This document shows positions 41,401 to 51,414 of a stretch of 64,000 bases of DNA, one piece after another. The DNA is from Meira nashicola (Eukaryota > Basidiomycota > Exobasidiomycetes > Exobasidiales > Brachybasidiaceae): NCBI GenBank assembly GCA_001600355.1, contig BCJU01000002.1, forward strand, positions 558,001 through 622,000, written 5' to 3'. A program made the translations under genes and the position numbers. Each line of letters opens with the position of its first letter. Position 1 is the first letter of the stretch. The notes under the pieces are model-generated. The model was not told the DNA's origin. It made no database searches and saw only the letters and a program-made list of their open reading frames with translations.

Positions 41401-42841
41401 TCACAAGCATTTAGGCGAAATTCTACGTAACAGAATCTTGGCAACTGATCCAGAAGCGAGTATTCTGTTGGTATTGTATCAATTCAGTCAAGAGTACAAA
41501 AAGACAATGACGAAAGAGCTTGACGTTGATCCAAAGTGGCTTGAACCTAGCCTGTTAGGTGGAAAGGAACAAACGATTATTGATGACTACATTGGATTGA
41601 TTACCCGAAAGATTGACGAATGGACTGCCAACTTAATGTCGGATGAAGTGCGCGATTTCGTTGCAAGGGAACGTGCTCCGGATGAAAGTTCTGAAGGCTT
41701 ATACGGATTACAGTATGCTGCAATCCTTTTCCAAATGATTAATCAACAAGTTGATGTTGCAGCAGATTCGGGTCAAGCAAGCATTCTTTCCCGAGCCGTT
41801 TCGCATGCTTGTCAAGCGATGCGTGCAAGTCAAGCAACTTGGTTGCGTGTATTAGAACAAGAATTCAAAAAGCAAAGAGAAGCCAAAGGACCGGAAGAAG
41901 TAACGGAAGGTTTGGTGGAATATGTGATTGCACTGGCAAACGATCAGTTGAAGAGTGCAGATTACGGTGAAGCACTCATGACGCGGGTAGAAGGAATGGT
42001 TTCGGAAAAGTATAAAGCGCAAATTCGGGAATCGATTGATAATGTCATCAATGGATATTTGGACGTTAGCAAGCGTTGTACTCAAGTTTTGGTCGATCTC
42101 GTATACGCTGACTTGAGACCGGTATTGAAGGATTTGTTTGTACATCCTCAATGGTACACGGAGGGCATCATGACTACAATTATTGAAACGATTCGTGATT
42201 ACACTTCAGATTACAGTGAAAGGGTTAATCCGGACTTGTTTGATGTGTTATGCAATGATCTTATGGACCGATTTATGACATCGTATTTGGGTTCTATACG
42301 ACGAACAACAAAATTACGTATGCCTTCGGCCGGTGAGCGAATGCGAGCAGACATTGAAGAATGTCGATCGATGTTTGCAACTTTCAAATCCGCTGAAGAT
42401 GTTGGTTGCCGCTTTGAAGTGTTAGATATGGTTCTTTCGATGATCACATCTTCATCGACGATGGTGTTCTTATCCTACTGGACATTTGCAAAAGCACATG
42501 GATCACAATTAGCATTCTTGGAAGCCCTAATGCGAGCACGGGATGATTTAGACAAAAGTGACGTGACCGCAATCATGGAAAGTGCACGACGAAAGGTGAA
42601 GCAAGAAAATTTAAGCGAAATACCGGAAGGAGGGATCACCATAGTTGGACGGGTAGAAGCTGCTCACGCTGGCGGGGCAGGCTTGTTTGGAGGGAGATTG
42701 AATTTACCTGGAGCAACGAAAGCATTAACAGGAGGAAGTGATCCTTCTGGTGCCGTAGGATGGACTGCATTGGCAGCCAGTGCAAGATTGATGGGTGCAG
42801 GTTGGCGACAGGCAAATATTCCACCAGTAAGCTCAGCTTAA
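38485..42841 (+). CDS. SEC6: Exocyst complex subunit Sec6, broken in this assembly by a duplicated segment and gap
   Basis: ATG 38485. The first part runs in frame to the N gap at 40444. After the gap the sequence restarts at a point equal to 38746 and continues to the stop at 42839-42841. Because the offset (1,798 bp) is not a multiple of three, the gene does not read through as assembled. Taking one copy only (38485-40443 followed by 42242-42841) gives a continuous 852-residue protein, normal for fungal Sec6. Marks: LRKKLLKEQSSLSAKLKSG, ISEVSQIHRNFVQTALILEKL, IRQTLNEYFSPLDGLIKRFE and the helical C-terminal bundle. Sec6 anchors exocyst at sites of polarised secretion, upstream of SNAREs such as Snc1. 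Its 3' end has been copied to 22.6, 22.4 and 62.2 kb. Confidence 0.85.
38746..42241 (+). repeat. Identical 1,698-bp direct repeat around a sequencing gap (probable misassembly)
   Basis: 38746-40443 and 40544-42241 appear identical base for base with a constant offset of 1,798. They abut the gap exactly: the left copy ends and the right copy starts at the N run. That is what two overlapping but unmerged contig ends look like after scaffolding. The left contig stops 30 bp inside the sequence shared with the 22.6-23.5 kb copy, a place where an assembler would lose a unique path. Confidence 0.9.
40444..40543. other. Assembly gap, exactly 100 N
   Basis: A run of exactly 100 N, the usual placeholder for a gap of unknown size, within SEC6. 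Confidence 0.98.
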
Positions 42842-42846
42842 AGTGA

Positions 42847-42883
42847 TTTGTACATTTGTACATTTGTACATTTGTACATTTGA
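42847..42883 (+). repeat. Tandem 10-bp repeat after the SEC6 stop
   Basis: Four units of TTTGTACATT begin five bases after the SEC6 stop codon, in the 3' UTR. UGUACAUU resembles Pumilio-type UGUAnAU sites, which is suggestive only. The copy at 22.9 kb has about two units, so the tract has changed in length since copying. Confidence 0.7.
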
Positions 42884-43106
42884 AAATTTGTAATAAAATT
42901 CAAGCATGTATAATCTAGTTGCATTATTGAAAGCCGTTACAAGATGGTTGTGTACCCTCAACTTCTACCTCCCTTCCCCATCATTAGAGACTATTTCTTT
43001 CTTTACACATCGTTCACTAAATTATAGTTCACTTTACCGAACTTCGTCTATTCCGATCTAAACCTTCTTTTTACAATTTGTATCATTAATTGGTAACAAA
43101 CAACTA

Positions 43107-44393
43107 TCATACACTTATTCTCTGCTGTACCGGCCCTCCATTTCGTCCAACTATGAATTGCGTCGGTTTCCGTTGTCGCTTCGCCGCCATTCCCTTCAAC
43201 GACACATCGTCTTCTCGGTCCCTCTTTCTTCGGATCGCAAGTACTTTGCGCCATTGATCTTTCGCTCTTGCCGTTTGCAGTCCTTTTCTTCCTATTCTTG
43301 CTTCTAATCGTAACCTGCGAACGTCTGATCGTATTCTAGGGGCATCACGAGCATACATCTCCCAAGCTAAAGAATACATATCACCGGTCGCAGGATACGG
43401 AGATGGAATGTCGGTATTATAGAGAACCTGCTGTTTCTGTCCTGCACCAGCCGGTGTGATGGTTGGATGACGAATGTACACTGCTGAACAAGTCGTGAAG
43501 GAAACTTCCAAATAAGGTGGAACAAATAGAAAAGGAGCAGCAAACGGAGGTAGGTTGAAAGGCAAAACTCCGGGTAACAGTAGATCCTTATCCCGTTTCT
43601 CTTTCGTGTTTCCTTTTCCCTTGCCGTCGACTGTAAGAGGCTTTGGAGAAGTTTCAATTGATTCATTCGAATCTGTCGTATCCAAAGAGGGGAGTTCTGT
43701 TCCCCCATTATGGACATCAGTGTTTTCTTTTGTTGATTGATCTGCTAATGAAGTCGTTGTCGCTCCTTCCACTTCTGCCGACTCCGTTTTTGTACTCTGT
43801 CGTGTATTCAAGGCAAATTCGGTCGCTTTTTGTTCATCAGCCTTTCTTGCTAAATCTTTTGATAGCATTGGTACTGCACTTGGCTCAACGGAAAGCAGAT
43901 CACCTGGGTTCAGCAAAGTTCCAGCAACTGTGGTTTGTGCTCCATTCAATTTCACCTTTCCTTGTACAATTAATGCACGAGCTTCACGAGCACTTCTAGC
44001 GAAGCAACAACGATGAACGACTGTATCCAATCTTCTCTCAACATCGCGTAAAAATAAAGTGATCACCGGTAAGCGTTCTTGTTCTGTCATACCTCTTTCG
44101 GTAGAAGAAGAGGCAGATTGTCCTTGCATTCCCAGGCGTGGAACGGAAGTGGGTAAATACCATCGTCTGAATCGTCTTTCACCAATCCAATCACCATGAT
44201 ACCCTCGCAAAAATCTTTTCGATCTCCATCTCTGTTGAAACATGGTCAAAGATACCTGCTTGAAGGAAATTTGATTCACGTTCGATTGAACGGTTGAACG
44301 AGAGATGAGATTGTACAAATTGTGCGGTGACCATGACATACGAGGAATTACTCCCTGCTTATCGTGTGAAAAAAGCCTTATCGGCTTCCGCAT
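43107..44393 (-). CDS. NAM9: Mitochondrial small-subunit ribosomal protein uS4m (Nam9)
   Basis: 428 residues, ATG 44393, intronless. FQQRWRSKRFLRGYHGDW (about residue 51) followed by the S4 RNA-binding domain at about residues 115-170: FLRDVERRLDTVVHRCCFARSAREARALIVQGKVKLNG, LNPGDLLSVEP. A Ser/Thr/Glu-rich middle and a C-terminal domain with YLEVSFTTCSAVYIR and the tail FIVGRNGGPVQQRISV follow, as in fungal Nam9. It nucleates 37S subunit assembly in mitochondria. The last codons and the spacer to SEC6 are duplicated at 22.6 kb. An internal Met at codon 19 is an alternative start. Confidence 0.85.
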   Translation of the reverse strand: MRKPIRLFSHDKQGVIPRMSWSPHNLYNLISRSTVQSNVNQISFKQVSLTMFQQRWRSKRFLRGYHGDWIGERRFRRWYLPTSVPRLGMQGQSASSSTERGMTEQERLPVITLFLRDVERRLDTVVHRCCFARSAREARALIVQGKVKLNGAQTTVAGTLLNPGDLLSVEPSAVPMLSKDLARKADEQKATEFALNTRQSTKTESAEVEGATTTSLADQSTKENTDVHNGGTELPSLDTTDSNESIETSPKPLTVDGKGKGNTKEKRDKDLLLPGVLPFNLPPFAAPFLFVPPYLEVSFTTCSAVYIRHPTITPAGAGQKQQVLYNTDIPSPYPATGDMYSLAWEMYARDAPRIRSDVRRLRLEARIGRKGLQTARAKDQWRKVLAIRRKRDREDDVSLKGMAAKRQRKPTQFIVGRNGGPVQQRISV

Positions 44394-44778
44394 TATTGCA
44401 AAATTGATTTATGATTGACGAGGATCAAATTTAATGTTGATGGTAAACGGAAGAAGGGGGAGAACATCCTTCGTTCACGCGCTCAAAAAAAGCAAAAGGT
44501 AGATCTCACGTGCGCAGCGGGCGCACGCTATTCTATTAGAATAGTGAGATGAAAAAGGTCAACTTATGTAGTAGACTATATACTATGTACATCTTGTGTG
44601 TGTGTGACACAGTATTCCCTAGTAAGTGCACCAGTACTGACGCGTACATTGTACCTATGTGTGTAATCCAGGTTGTTAATCAAAGAACAACACAATTAAC
44701 ATCCATGTATGAAAACCATGCAACCTTATCATCATCATCATCATCAGCCGATGAATCGCGTGGACAATTGTGGCAACA
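44394..44778. promoter_or_regulatory. Divergent promoter NAM9 / SPC19
   Basis: 385 bp with GTAGACTA at 44571-44578 next to TATACTATGTAC, a short GT run, and an (ATC)n run at 44729-44745 just before the SPC19 start. No separate gene seen; the open frame 44549-44782 is out of phase with SPC19 and low in complexity. Confidence 0.45.
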
Positions 44779-45497
44779 ATGAGTATGACATCAAGACAAT
44801 CAAATTATCCGATTACCAGTCAAATGGCAGCAAGTATAGAAACATGTGTCGCTAGTGTTGAATTTGCATGTAGAACGGTAAGTATTGGATTGAAATGTGA
44901 AGATGAAGATAAAAAAGGGTAACATGATATCCTCTTCTCATACCATAGCTCGAAGCAAGTAATACAACATTAATGGATGAGACGAAGGATCTTAGTAGAA
45001 TTGCAGGCGTATTACGTTTAAAGCGACATTTTGACTTGATCTCCGAAAGAGAAATTAAAGATGCACAAGATCATTTGAGTGTAGAAATTTTACCTCAATT
45101 GAAAGAACTTATCTTTAGAGCGGAAGAGGCTTTACAAAAAGACGAAAGAAGGGCAAAAACGCTTCGTGGAAAAGTGAGTGATTTTGTTTTTGTCTTTTGT
45201 TTTCCTTTTGATAGCTCTGCTAATTCGATCTTACTTCCTTCTCAGTCCGCTCAACAATCTACAAGATTAGATCAATTAGCCCAATTATACGATGTATCCG
45301 TCGATCAGATTCGTCAAATTACCGATGATAAGCAGAATCGTATAGTGGATAAAGATGAAATATCGACAGAACAACAAAACAAAGCGGAAAAGATGAATCA
45401 TCATTTATCTTTACTGCGAGAAAAGCGTGTGAACCTTCAAAAAGAGATGGCAAAGATGGAAAAAGATGTGAAGCAAAGGAGACAAGCAACTCGGTGA
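44779..45497 (+). CDS. SPC19: DASH/Dam1 complex subunit Spc19
   Basis: Exons 44779-44877, 44949-45173 and 45246-45497; introns of 71 and 72 bp. 191 residues. Two blocks identify it: SIETCVASVEFACRTLEASN and the adjacent DLSRIAGVLRLKRHFDLISEREIKDAQ, then LPQLKELIFRAEEALQKDERRAKTLRGK, the Spc19 core. The C-terminal third is a coiled coil. The DASH ring couples kinetochores to microtubule plus ends and is fungus-specific. The second intron is 72 bp with no stop, so its retention would add 24 hydrophobic residues in frame. Confidence 0.85.
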
Positions 45498-47231
45498 TGC
45501 TTGAAATTATTTGTTCAGTGTACTAGGATGTATAATAGATGTATTAATAGAAGAATTTTTCGTTTATGACTTATTGATGACAATCCAGGAAGATAGATCA
45601 AGTACACATCTGGTCGATAAGGATAAGGAACAATCAGATATGATCAAACATCAGCGTACGATCCATTTATTGACTCTGATTAAAATGAAGTATAAAAGAT
45701 GAAAGAAAGATGACAAAACATGAATCAGACGTTATCACATGTTTGGGTGAGAGACGGGATATGTTTAAAAACTTTTGCAAGGTATAAGGGAGGATCTACT
45801 TAGGCGAAATAAAGTACTACGAATGACCATGAAGGATACTTCCTAGTAGAGCGGATACGCTCGTTTTTACTTTAAGGGGCATAATGGGATATTTGCAATC
45901 CACTTAAGCAAGACCGATACCAGTGTTATACACGGTACCTTCTACGAACGTGCCTCTAAGTTTGATAAAAACTTTCTCTTCTACATCTTTGACGAAAATG
46001 AAAGTAATTTTACCTTTCTTTCTCTGCCTCCCGGTGCAATTGATTTACCTGGTGTTGTAATATTTCTTCCGATCGTCGATTCAACCAGATTTATATCGCC
46101 GCTCGTATTTGTTTTTCTTTTTTCTTTTAGCTTTTATATTTTCGATAACTGGGATCTAGATTCAATTGATGAATTTCATGTATCTTCAATCTATCAATCA
46201 AAAATGAAAAATGAAAATCAAAAAAGGAAATTTTTAATCAAATATGATCATGATTATACACAATCCTAGAGTGTTGCCGAATCCAAATTATTAAAAATCA
46301 ATAGAAAGGAAAAGCCTTTCTCAGAAAAAACAATTTTCTTGAAAAAAACATATATGTTTATCAATCCAACGGTTGATTTTGATGAAACAAGCAATGTTAA
46401 TATTTTTCAGATTCTTCTAAAAATGTTTTAATCAGCCGAATTTAAAATTTATAGAAAATAAGTTTTATTTAAAGTACGGAAGAATTTATATGAAGAGCAT
46501 TAGAATGACTTCGCTAATTAGAGATAGACAGTCTTGAAGCATAAGAACAAAGCCTATGTACATATCCACGGACTTTTCCCTTCTGACATAGACAGATGAT
46601 AGATACCTTCTATTGTATCAATTATGTTTGTGTGCATGGCGCTGCATGCATAACAATGTAGCCAGTTTTCTGGATATTCGCGTGTTGTTACGCGTGCTGC
46701 ACAGTAGTGACTCCTCACCCATTCTAGGGTTAGGTAATTTTGTCGTAATTTTACCGCGTACATTGTAGAATGTCTTATTGGGATTGGGGGCGTTCCTTAC
46801 TGTGCAGCGCTAATCTAGCCAAGCTTTAGATCATTCTATTGTCTAAAAAGCAGGTTTTGACATCCGAGTAAATCATACTACATATCATGTGTATTGTCCG
46901 GCGTATTCTACGTAAAAATAATAAAGGGTTGCCCGCCCTTTTCCTGTACGGCGTTAGGTCTTAAGTTGTAAGTAGTCACATATACAATGTAATTGCATGA
47001 ATGAATGTCGTGCGATCGACGAAGGACACAAACACTGGTAAAGTGCCATTTCTATTTAAGAACTCAAATTATGATAGCGGCGCTAGTGAGCCTTGGCTAA
47101 AAATTGTTGGGGCACTTTTACAGTGAAATACTGTAGAAAAGTTCTTATCAATCTTTAAGCTTGAAAATGATTTTGCATTCCTTCTCTACTTCACTTCACA
47201 CACACATACATTCATCTTCCTTTCCATTCGA
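45498..47231. other. Large intergenic region, 1.7 kb, with AT-rich island
   Basis: 3' flank of SPC19 and promoter of the carbonic anhydrase gene. From about 46,050 to 46,510 the DNA is very AT-rich, with A/T tracts (TTTTTCTTTTTTC, GAAAAATGAAAAATGAAAATC). This resembles matrix-attachment or replication-origin DNA, but no consensus can be claimed for this fungus. Frames here are under 70 codons and unconvincing. No tRNA seen. Confidence 0.5.
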
Positions 47232-48065
47232 ATGGTCTTCCGATTAATCCTTTCCAATCGTGCTTGCTATTCTGCTTTTCGCTTTCCTATTCATTTTCAT
47301 CAATCTTCTCAACAACAAATTCGATCAAGATTCTTTTCACGTTCTCTTATCACAAGTACGATCAAAATGTCATCTAATCCAACAAGAAAGTTAACACCTC
47401 AAGAAGTTTTAGAGCGAAACGGAAATTGGCAACAAGAAGCATATGAAGTTGATAGAGATTTGTTCACTGTTAATGCTGCCGGTCAAAATCCACCAATTTT
47501 ATGGGTTGGATGTTCGGATTCTCGTGTACCGGAAAGTGTCGTTTGTCATGTAAAACCTGGAGATATGTTTGTTCATCGTAATATCGCTAATCAATTCAAC
47601 GAAGATGATGATAGCGCAAATAGCGTTTTAACGTACGGAGTAGAAGCATTGGGCGTCGAACATGTTATCATCGTTGGTCATACTTCTTGTGGTGGTGTTT
47701 TAGCATCTTTATCAGGAGCAAAAGGGGATATTTTGCCTGATAGCAAATCTTTACAACGTTATTTAACTCCTCTAGTCCATATTTGTGGATCCGTTCGAGA
47801 ATCAATGGGATTACAAAAAGGTCAAGATCCAGAGGATAAGATTGCGCAAGATGAATTATTGAAAAGAGCAACTGAAGAGAACGTAAAAGCACAAGTTCGT
47901 AAAGTGGCCGATTCCAAAGTCATTCAAGCAAATTGGGCAGGTAAACGAACGGCATTTCCCGGTCAACCGAAAGCAAAGATTCAAATCCATGGCTGGATTC
48001 ATGATATCTCAAATGGTAAACTTCGTGATCTTGGCGTTACAATAAAAGCACCAGGTGAGGAATAA
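47232..48065 (+). CDS. NCE103: Beta-class carbonic anhydrase
   Basis: 277 residues from ATG 47232. Zinc and catalytic residues: CSDSRVPE (C94, D96, R98) and GHTSCGG (H150, C153), the beta-CA set; HRNIANQF and SVLTYGVEALGVEHVIIVGH are also typical. It hydrates CO2 to bicarbonate for carboxylases and CO2 sensing. The first 45 residues are Arg/Ser/Phe-rich without acids, a probable mitochondrial presequence; an in-frame ATG at 47367 (MSSNPTRK) could give a cytosolic form. Convergent with SPE1. Confidence 0.94.
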   Translation: MVFRLILSNRACYSAFRFPIHFHQSSQQQIRSRFFSRSLITSTIKMSSNPTRKLTPQEVLERNGNWQQEAYEVDRDLFTVNAAGQNPPILWVGCSDSRVPESVVCHVKPGDMFVHRNIANQFNEDDDSANSVLTYGVEALGVEHVIIVGHTSCGGVLASLSGAKGDILPDSKSLQRYLTPLVHICGSVRESMGLQKGQDPEDKIAQDELLKRATEENVKAQVRKVADSKVIQANWAGKRTAFPGQPKAKIQIHGWIHDISNGKLRDLGVTIKAPGEE

Positions 48066-48251
48066 ATATTCGTCACATCTCAAGAAATAGAATAAACAAA
48101 TGTAACGTGCAAAGATAGCCATATTTGACAAAAAAGACTTTGTTTTGAAATGATAATCATAAATACATTTATTGTGCTGCTGTACAGTGTGAAATGACGG
48201 ATAAAAAAAAGAAGAAAAGATTGAGCGATCAAAAGCGAATCGAAGATCGAT

Positions 48252-49814
48252 TTAGCATTCTAAAAGCGTGCGAACCATATCCGCATCATCACCTGGTGCT
48301 CCAATGGTATAACGAACTTGACTAGTTTGCAAGCCATTAAATCCAGAAGCGGCACAAATGGTATATGCACCCATATTCTCATAAACCAACCAATCTGATA
48401 CTTGAAGTTGATCAGGCAAATACGTCATCGGTCGAACACAATCGATCGAATCACAAGTGGGGCCCCAGATGCTGCATGCCTGTAAATTTTGTTCCTCAAC
48501 GCCAGGTGCGGCCAAATCAGGACGATAAGCGAATTTACGTTGTAATGTCAATACTTTTGGTTGTACGATTTGATGATCAAAAAGGATGCAGTTAAAGGCG
48601 CCATACACTCCATCATTTTGATAGTACATCACCTGCGGCTTATCATTTGATGTCAAAGGTGCATCACTGATTTGCGATGGGATCGATTCTTGTACTGTTT
48701 CTGCATCACTGGTTCCGTCACGTCTTGCAATGATATTAGCCGCCAAGACAAAGGCTTTTTGAACGTAATAACGTCCAGGTTCACCAATGATTCGCAAACC
48801 GCCTGGGCAAAGCCGACCACCAGGTGCGAAATCAACATCAGGGAAGAAATCATCCAATGCTGTTCGCAAAACTTTGGCTATCAATTCGAAATTTTCGTGC
48901 GCATAACCTCCTCCAACATCCAAAAAGTCTAGAGAATAACCTGCTTCTGAAGCCATATCGAAAGCATCACGCGCTCTTTGAACAGCATCGCGAAAGCTGT
49001 TTGCATCATAACAGCCACTACCAACGTGAAAGCTGACACCTACGACATCCAAGTCCAATTCTCGAGCTCGTTGCAAAAGCTTAGGCACAACTTGCATTGG
49101 TGCTCCAAATTTGAGTCCTAATTGACATACACTCTTGCTGTCATCAGTCAAGATGCGCACGACCAACTTTGCTTTGGAATGAAACTTTTTGATTTTATCC
49201 AATTCGTCAAGATTGTCAAATGTTGTAAGTCTGACGCCTTGTTTAGCAGCATTGCGAACGAAAGAGGCAGCTTTGCATGGGTTCGCATAGATGATTCGGT
49301 CGGGATGAATTCCCATTTGCAAAACCGATTGAATTTCTCCATTCGATGCACAGTCGAAGCCGGTACCCAAAGAGGCCAAAAGACGCAAAATGTAAGGATC
49401 AGGGTTGCATTTGACAGCATAAAAGGGCACCACTCTGGGTAATTCTCGCATCCACCGAAGATGTTGTCGATATACTTCTGCCAAGTCAGCGATGAAAAAC
49501 GCATTTTCTCCATTTGCAGCACATTCATCAACATTGATTTGTGTGAGTTCTTTGCGCAATTGATCGCTTACTGAGCCGGAATAGATTGGTTCATCTCCAT
49601 TTTCGGGCCAGAAGTGAGATAAGTTTGAACCAAATTTGCTTGATGCTTGAACATCCAACGAGGTCAACGAGCTAGAAGACACAGAAGAAATATCATGACT
49701 GTGCGAAGATGAAGAAGCATATCCTGATCGATCAAGTGAAGAGCATCTTGACATCTTGGGAGATGATGGTGCAGTTGGAGGAGGAGAAAAGGCAAGAGAA
49801 GGATGAATGCTCAT
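48252..49814 (-). CDS. SPE1: Ornithine decarboxylase
   Basis: 520 residues, ATG 49814, intronless. Fold-type III PLP enzyme: FYAVKCNPDPYIL with the PLP lysine (about residue 131), GTGFDCASNGEI, SFHVGSGCYDA, FLDVGGGYAHE, IGEPGRYYV, and WGPTCDSIDCV with the catalytic Cys (about residue 454). It makes putrescine, the committed step of polyamine synthesis. The first 95 residues are Ser-rich and poorly conserved and may hold regulatory or degradation signals; fungal ODC is normally controlled by antizyme, which I do not see in this window. The 5' flank has two GTAGACTA motifs (50123, 50180). Confidence 0.95.
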   Translation of the reverse strand: MSIHPSLAFSPPPTAPSSPKMSRCSSLDRSGYASSSSHSHDISSVSSSSLTSLDVQASSKFGSNLSHFWPENGDEPIYSGSVSDQLRKELTQINVDECAANGENAFFIADLAEVYRQHLRWMRELPRVVPFYAVKCNPDPYILRLLASLGTGFDCASNGEIQSVLQMGIHPDRIIYANPCKAASFVRNAAKQGVRLTTFDNLDELDKIKKFHSKAKLVVRILTDDSKSVCQLGLKFGAPMQVVPKLLQRARELDLDVVGVSFHVGSGCYDANSFRDAVQRARDAFDMASEAGYSLDFLDVGGGYAHENFELIAKVLRTALDDFFPDVDFAPGGRLCPGGLRIIGEPGRYYVQKAFVLAANIIARRDGTSDAETVQESIPSQISDAPLTSNDKPQVMYYQNDGVYGAFNCILFDHQIVQPKVLTLQRKFAYRPDLAAPGVEEQNLQACSIWGPTCDSIDCVRPMTYLPDQLQVSDWLVYENMGAYTICAASGFNGLQTSQVRYTIGAPGDDADMVRTLLEC

Positions 49815-50122
49815 TTTGGCCAGCTCTTTCTATAGTTTTTGCGACTTTTAAGCTGTTGCTCAACTTTGAGATTGTCACTTCTGTAATATCAAAGGTCGTC
49901 GGCGATTTGATCAACGATCGCAATCCTGTACGTTGAACGTACACCTTCTTAGCATTCGCTGTTATACGATTTAATCGGTCAATGGCTTGATCGAACAGAG
50001 AAATGTTATGCAAAAATGCGAAATCAAACTTTGACGATATAATGAAAAGGAAAGTGCAAAAGCGGATGAGGGTTGGTGATACTGAAAGAATGGTAAAGGA
50101 TCCAACCTGGATTTATATGTGT

Positions 50123-50187
50123 GTAGACTATGTTCCACTTTTTTCCTATTCTTCTTCCAAAAGCAAATTGCGTATTGTTGTAGACTA
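50123..50187. promoter_or_regulatory. Two GTAGACTA motifs upstream of SPE1
   Basis: GTAGACTA at 50123 and at 50180, both in the same orientation, 310-370 bp upstream of the ornithine decarboxylase start codon. Confidence 0.4.
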
Positions 50188-50791
50188 GGTATATGTTAAA
50201 AAAAGACTATGCATATGCGAAAATTTGTATTAATAGATTACTTCTTTGCAGTGCAAACTAGAATAGTATATGTATCCGAAACGCGGTCCTGAAACTACAA
50301 TTAAATTGTACAATTCCTCGGCTCCTTCGCCGTGCAATTTATAAATTTAGCCAACAACAAGCGGATCTTAATGAATTCTGCCCTCACGATCATAACTTCC
50401 ACCTCCTAAAAATGGATCTTTTATTCATAAGACATACCATTGGGCGCCGGGCATGCTTTCGATGCCCTTTGCCCCCCATCACCCAAAAATAGATGCTCTC
50501 AAATCAATTTCAATTGATGTTTTTAAGCATGTATGTATACTTATTCCAGTGTGCACTCCTTGGTTATAGGGTGAAAGGGAACAACACCCCAGGCCCTTTC
50601 TTGAAAACCCGCGACCCAAATGATTAATTTAGGGCGATGAAGTCATCATGCTTGCTTTTCGAAGCAACCCTTCAGAGTTCAGCCAAATTCAATGACGCGT
50701 AAACGATTATTTAATCACTAAAGCTCAAAGTCGAAGTATGAACACGTGAAAGAATGGAAACCAAAATAAGAGCAGCGGTAAGGCTATGTAT

Positions 50792-50799
50792 GTAGACTA
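50792..50799. promoter_or_regulatory. GTAGACTA motif upstream of RPL41
   Basis: GTAGACTA in TGTATGTAGACTATATAAC, with a TATATAA directly after it, about 420 bp upstream of the proposed 5'-UTR intron of RPL41. Confidence 0.4.
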
Positions 50800-51217
50800 T
50801 ATAACTTTGGCAGATTCAACTTTCGCAATGACGATTCATATTGAATCACCTTCTCAAGGTGAGCATGAGGTCATTCTATGTTATCCGTTATACCCTAATC
50901 GATCATGGCCATAAGCACACGGTCACTGCTTCAGAATCGTTTTTGAATGTAAGTGACCTTTGCTAAGCTCGGCCGAGGTATTGCAAGTCTGATTAAGCGA
51001 GTGCGCAGTAAGAAGCATTAGAGATTTGTAGGGATTAAATACACAATGAACAATATCAATACAAATTTGCCCTTTAGACTGTATTCATGCGCGCATTCAG
51101 TATTGCGCACTGACTGTAGGTAAAGCAAGGCACACGAAGTCAACATGTGAAATAAGCCTACTACGCTTCCAACAATCCTACTTCTGTTCTTCCAACTCGC
51201 TCTCACCAATTTGAACG

Positions 51218-51327
51218 GTAAAGGTGTGTATCCAAAAATAAGATGGAGATGGAGGTCAAAAAGATCAAAGTGAATAGAACCTGACTAACTCTCTCGTATT
51301 GAACATGTTCCTTCATTACCCTTTCAG
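51218..51327 (+). other. Probable 5'-UTR intron of RPL41
   Basis: Ends in CCTTTCAG at 51327, nine bases before the RPL41 ATG, with a strong branch site CTGACTAAC at 51281-51289. GTAAAG at 51218 is the likeliest donor; GTGTGT at 51225 is an alternative. Leader introns are common in ribosomal protein genes. Confidence 0.55.
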
Positions 51328-51336
51328 CCGGCCAAG

Positions 51337-51414
51337 ATGAGAGCTAAGTGGAGAAAGAAGAGAATGCGCCGTTTGCGCCGTAAACGCAGAAAGATGCGCC
51401 AACGCTCCAAGTGA
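51337..51414 (+). CDS. RPL41: Ribosomal protein eL41 (25 residues)
   Basis: A 26-codon frame starting ATGAGAGCTAAGTGG and ending AAGTGA encodes MRAKWRKKRMRRLRRKRRK followed by MRQRSK. This is the near-invariant eukaryotic eL41, an arginine/lysine helix that bridges the two ribosomal subunits. It is far below usual frame-length cut-offs. The flanks fit an expressed gene: splice acceptor with branch site just upstream and T-rich 3' DNA. Confidence 0.95.
   Translation: MRAKWRKKRMRRLRRKRRKMRQRSK

Larger units (their letters stand above)
49815..51217. other. Divergent intergenic region SPE1 / RPL41, 1.4 kb
   Basis: Carries three GTAGACTA motifs: 50123-50130 and 50180-50187 on the SPE1 side, 50792-50799 on the RPL41 side. 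Open frames overlapping the SPE1 start (49732-50013 minus) have no ATG. No RNA gene or other coding sequence recognised. Confidence 0.45.

Noticed and set aside
38746..42241. True tandem duplication of SEC6
   Set aside because: Perfect identity, exact abutment on a 100-N gap and frame loss across the junction all point to unmerged contig ends.
45511..45702. 63-codon frame downstream of SPC19
   Set aside because: Lies in the 3' flank, has no homologous look and no splice signal tying it to SPC19.
49732..50013. Upstream open frame overlapping the ornithine decarboxylase start as a regulatory uORF
   Set aside because: It starts at TTG and contains no ATG, so it is not a plausible uORF.
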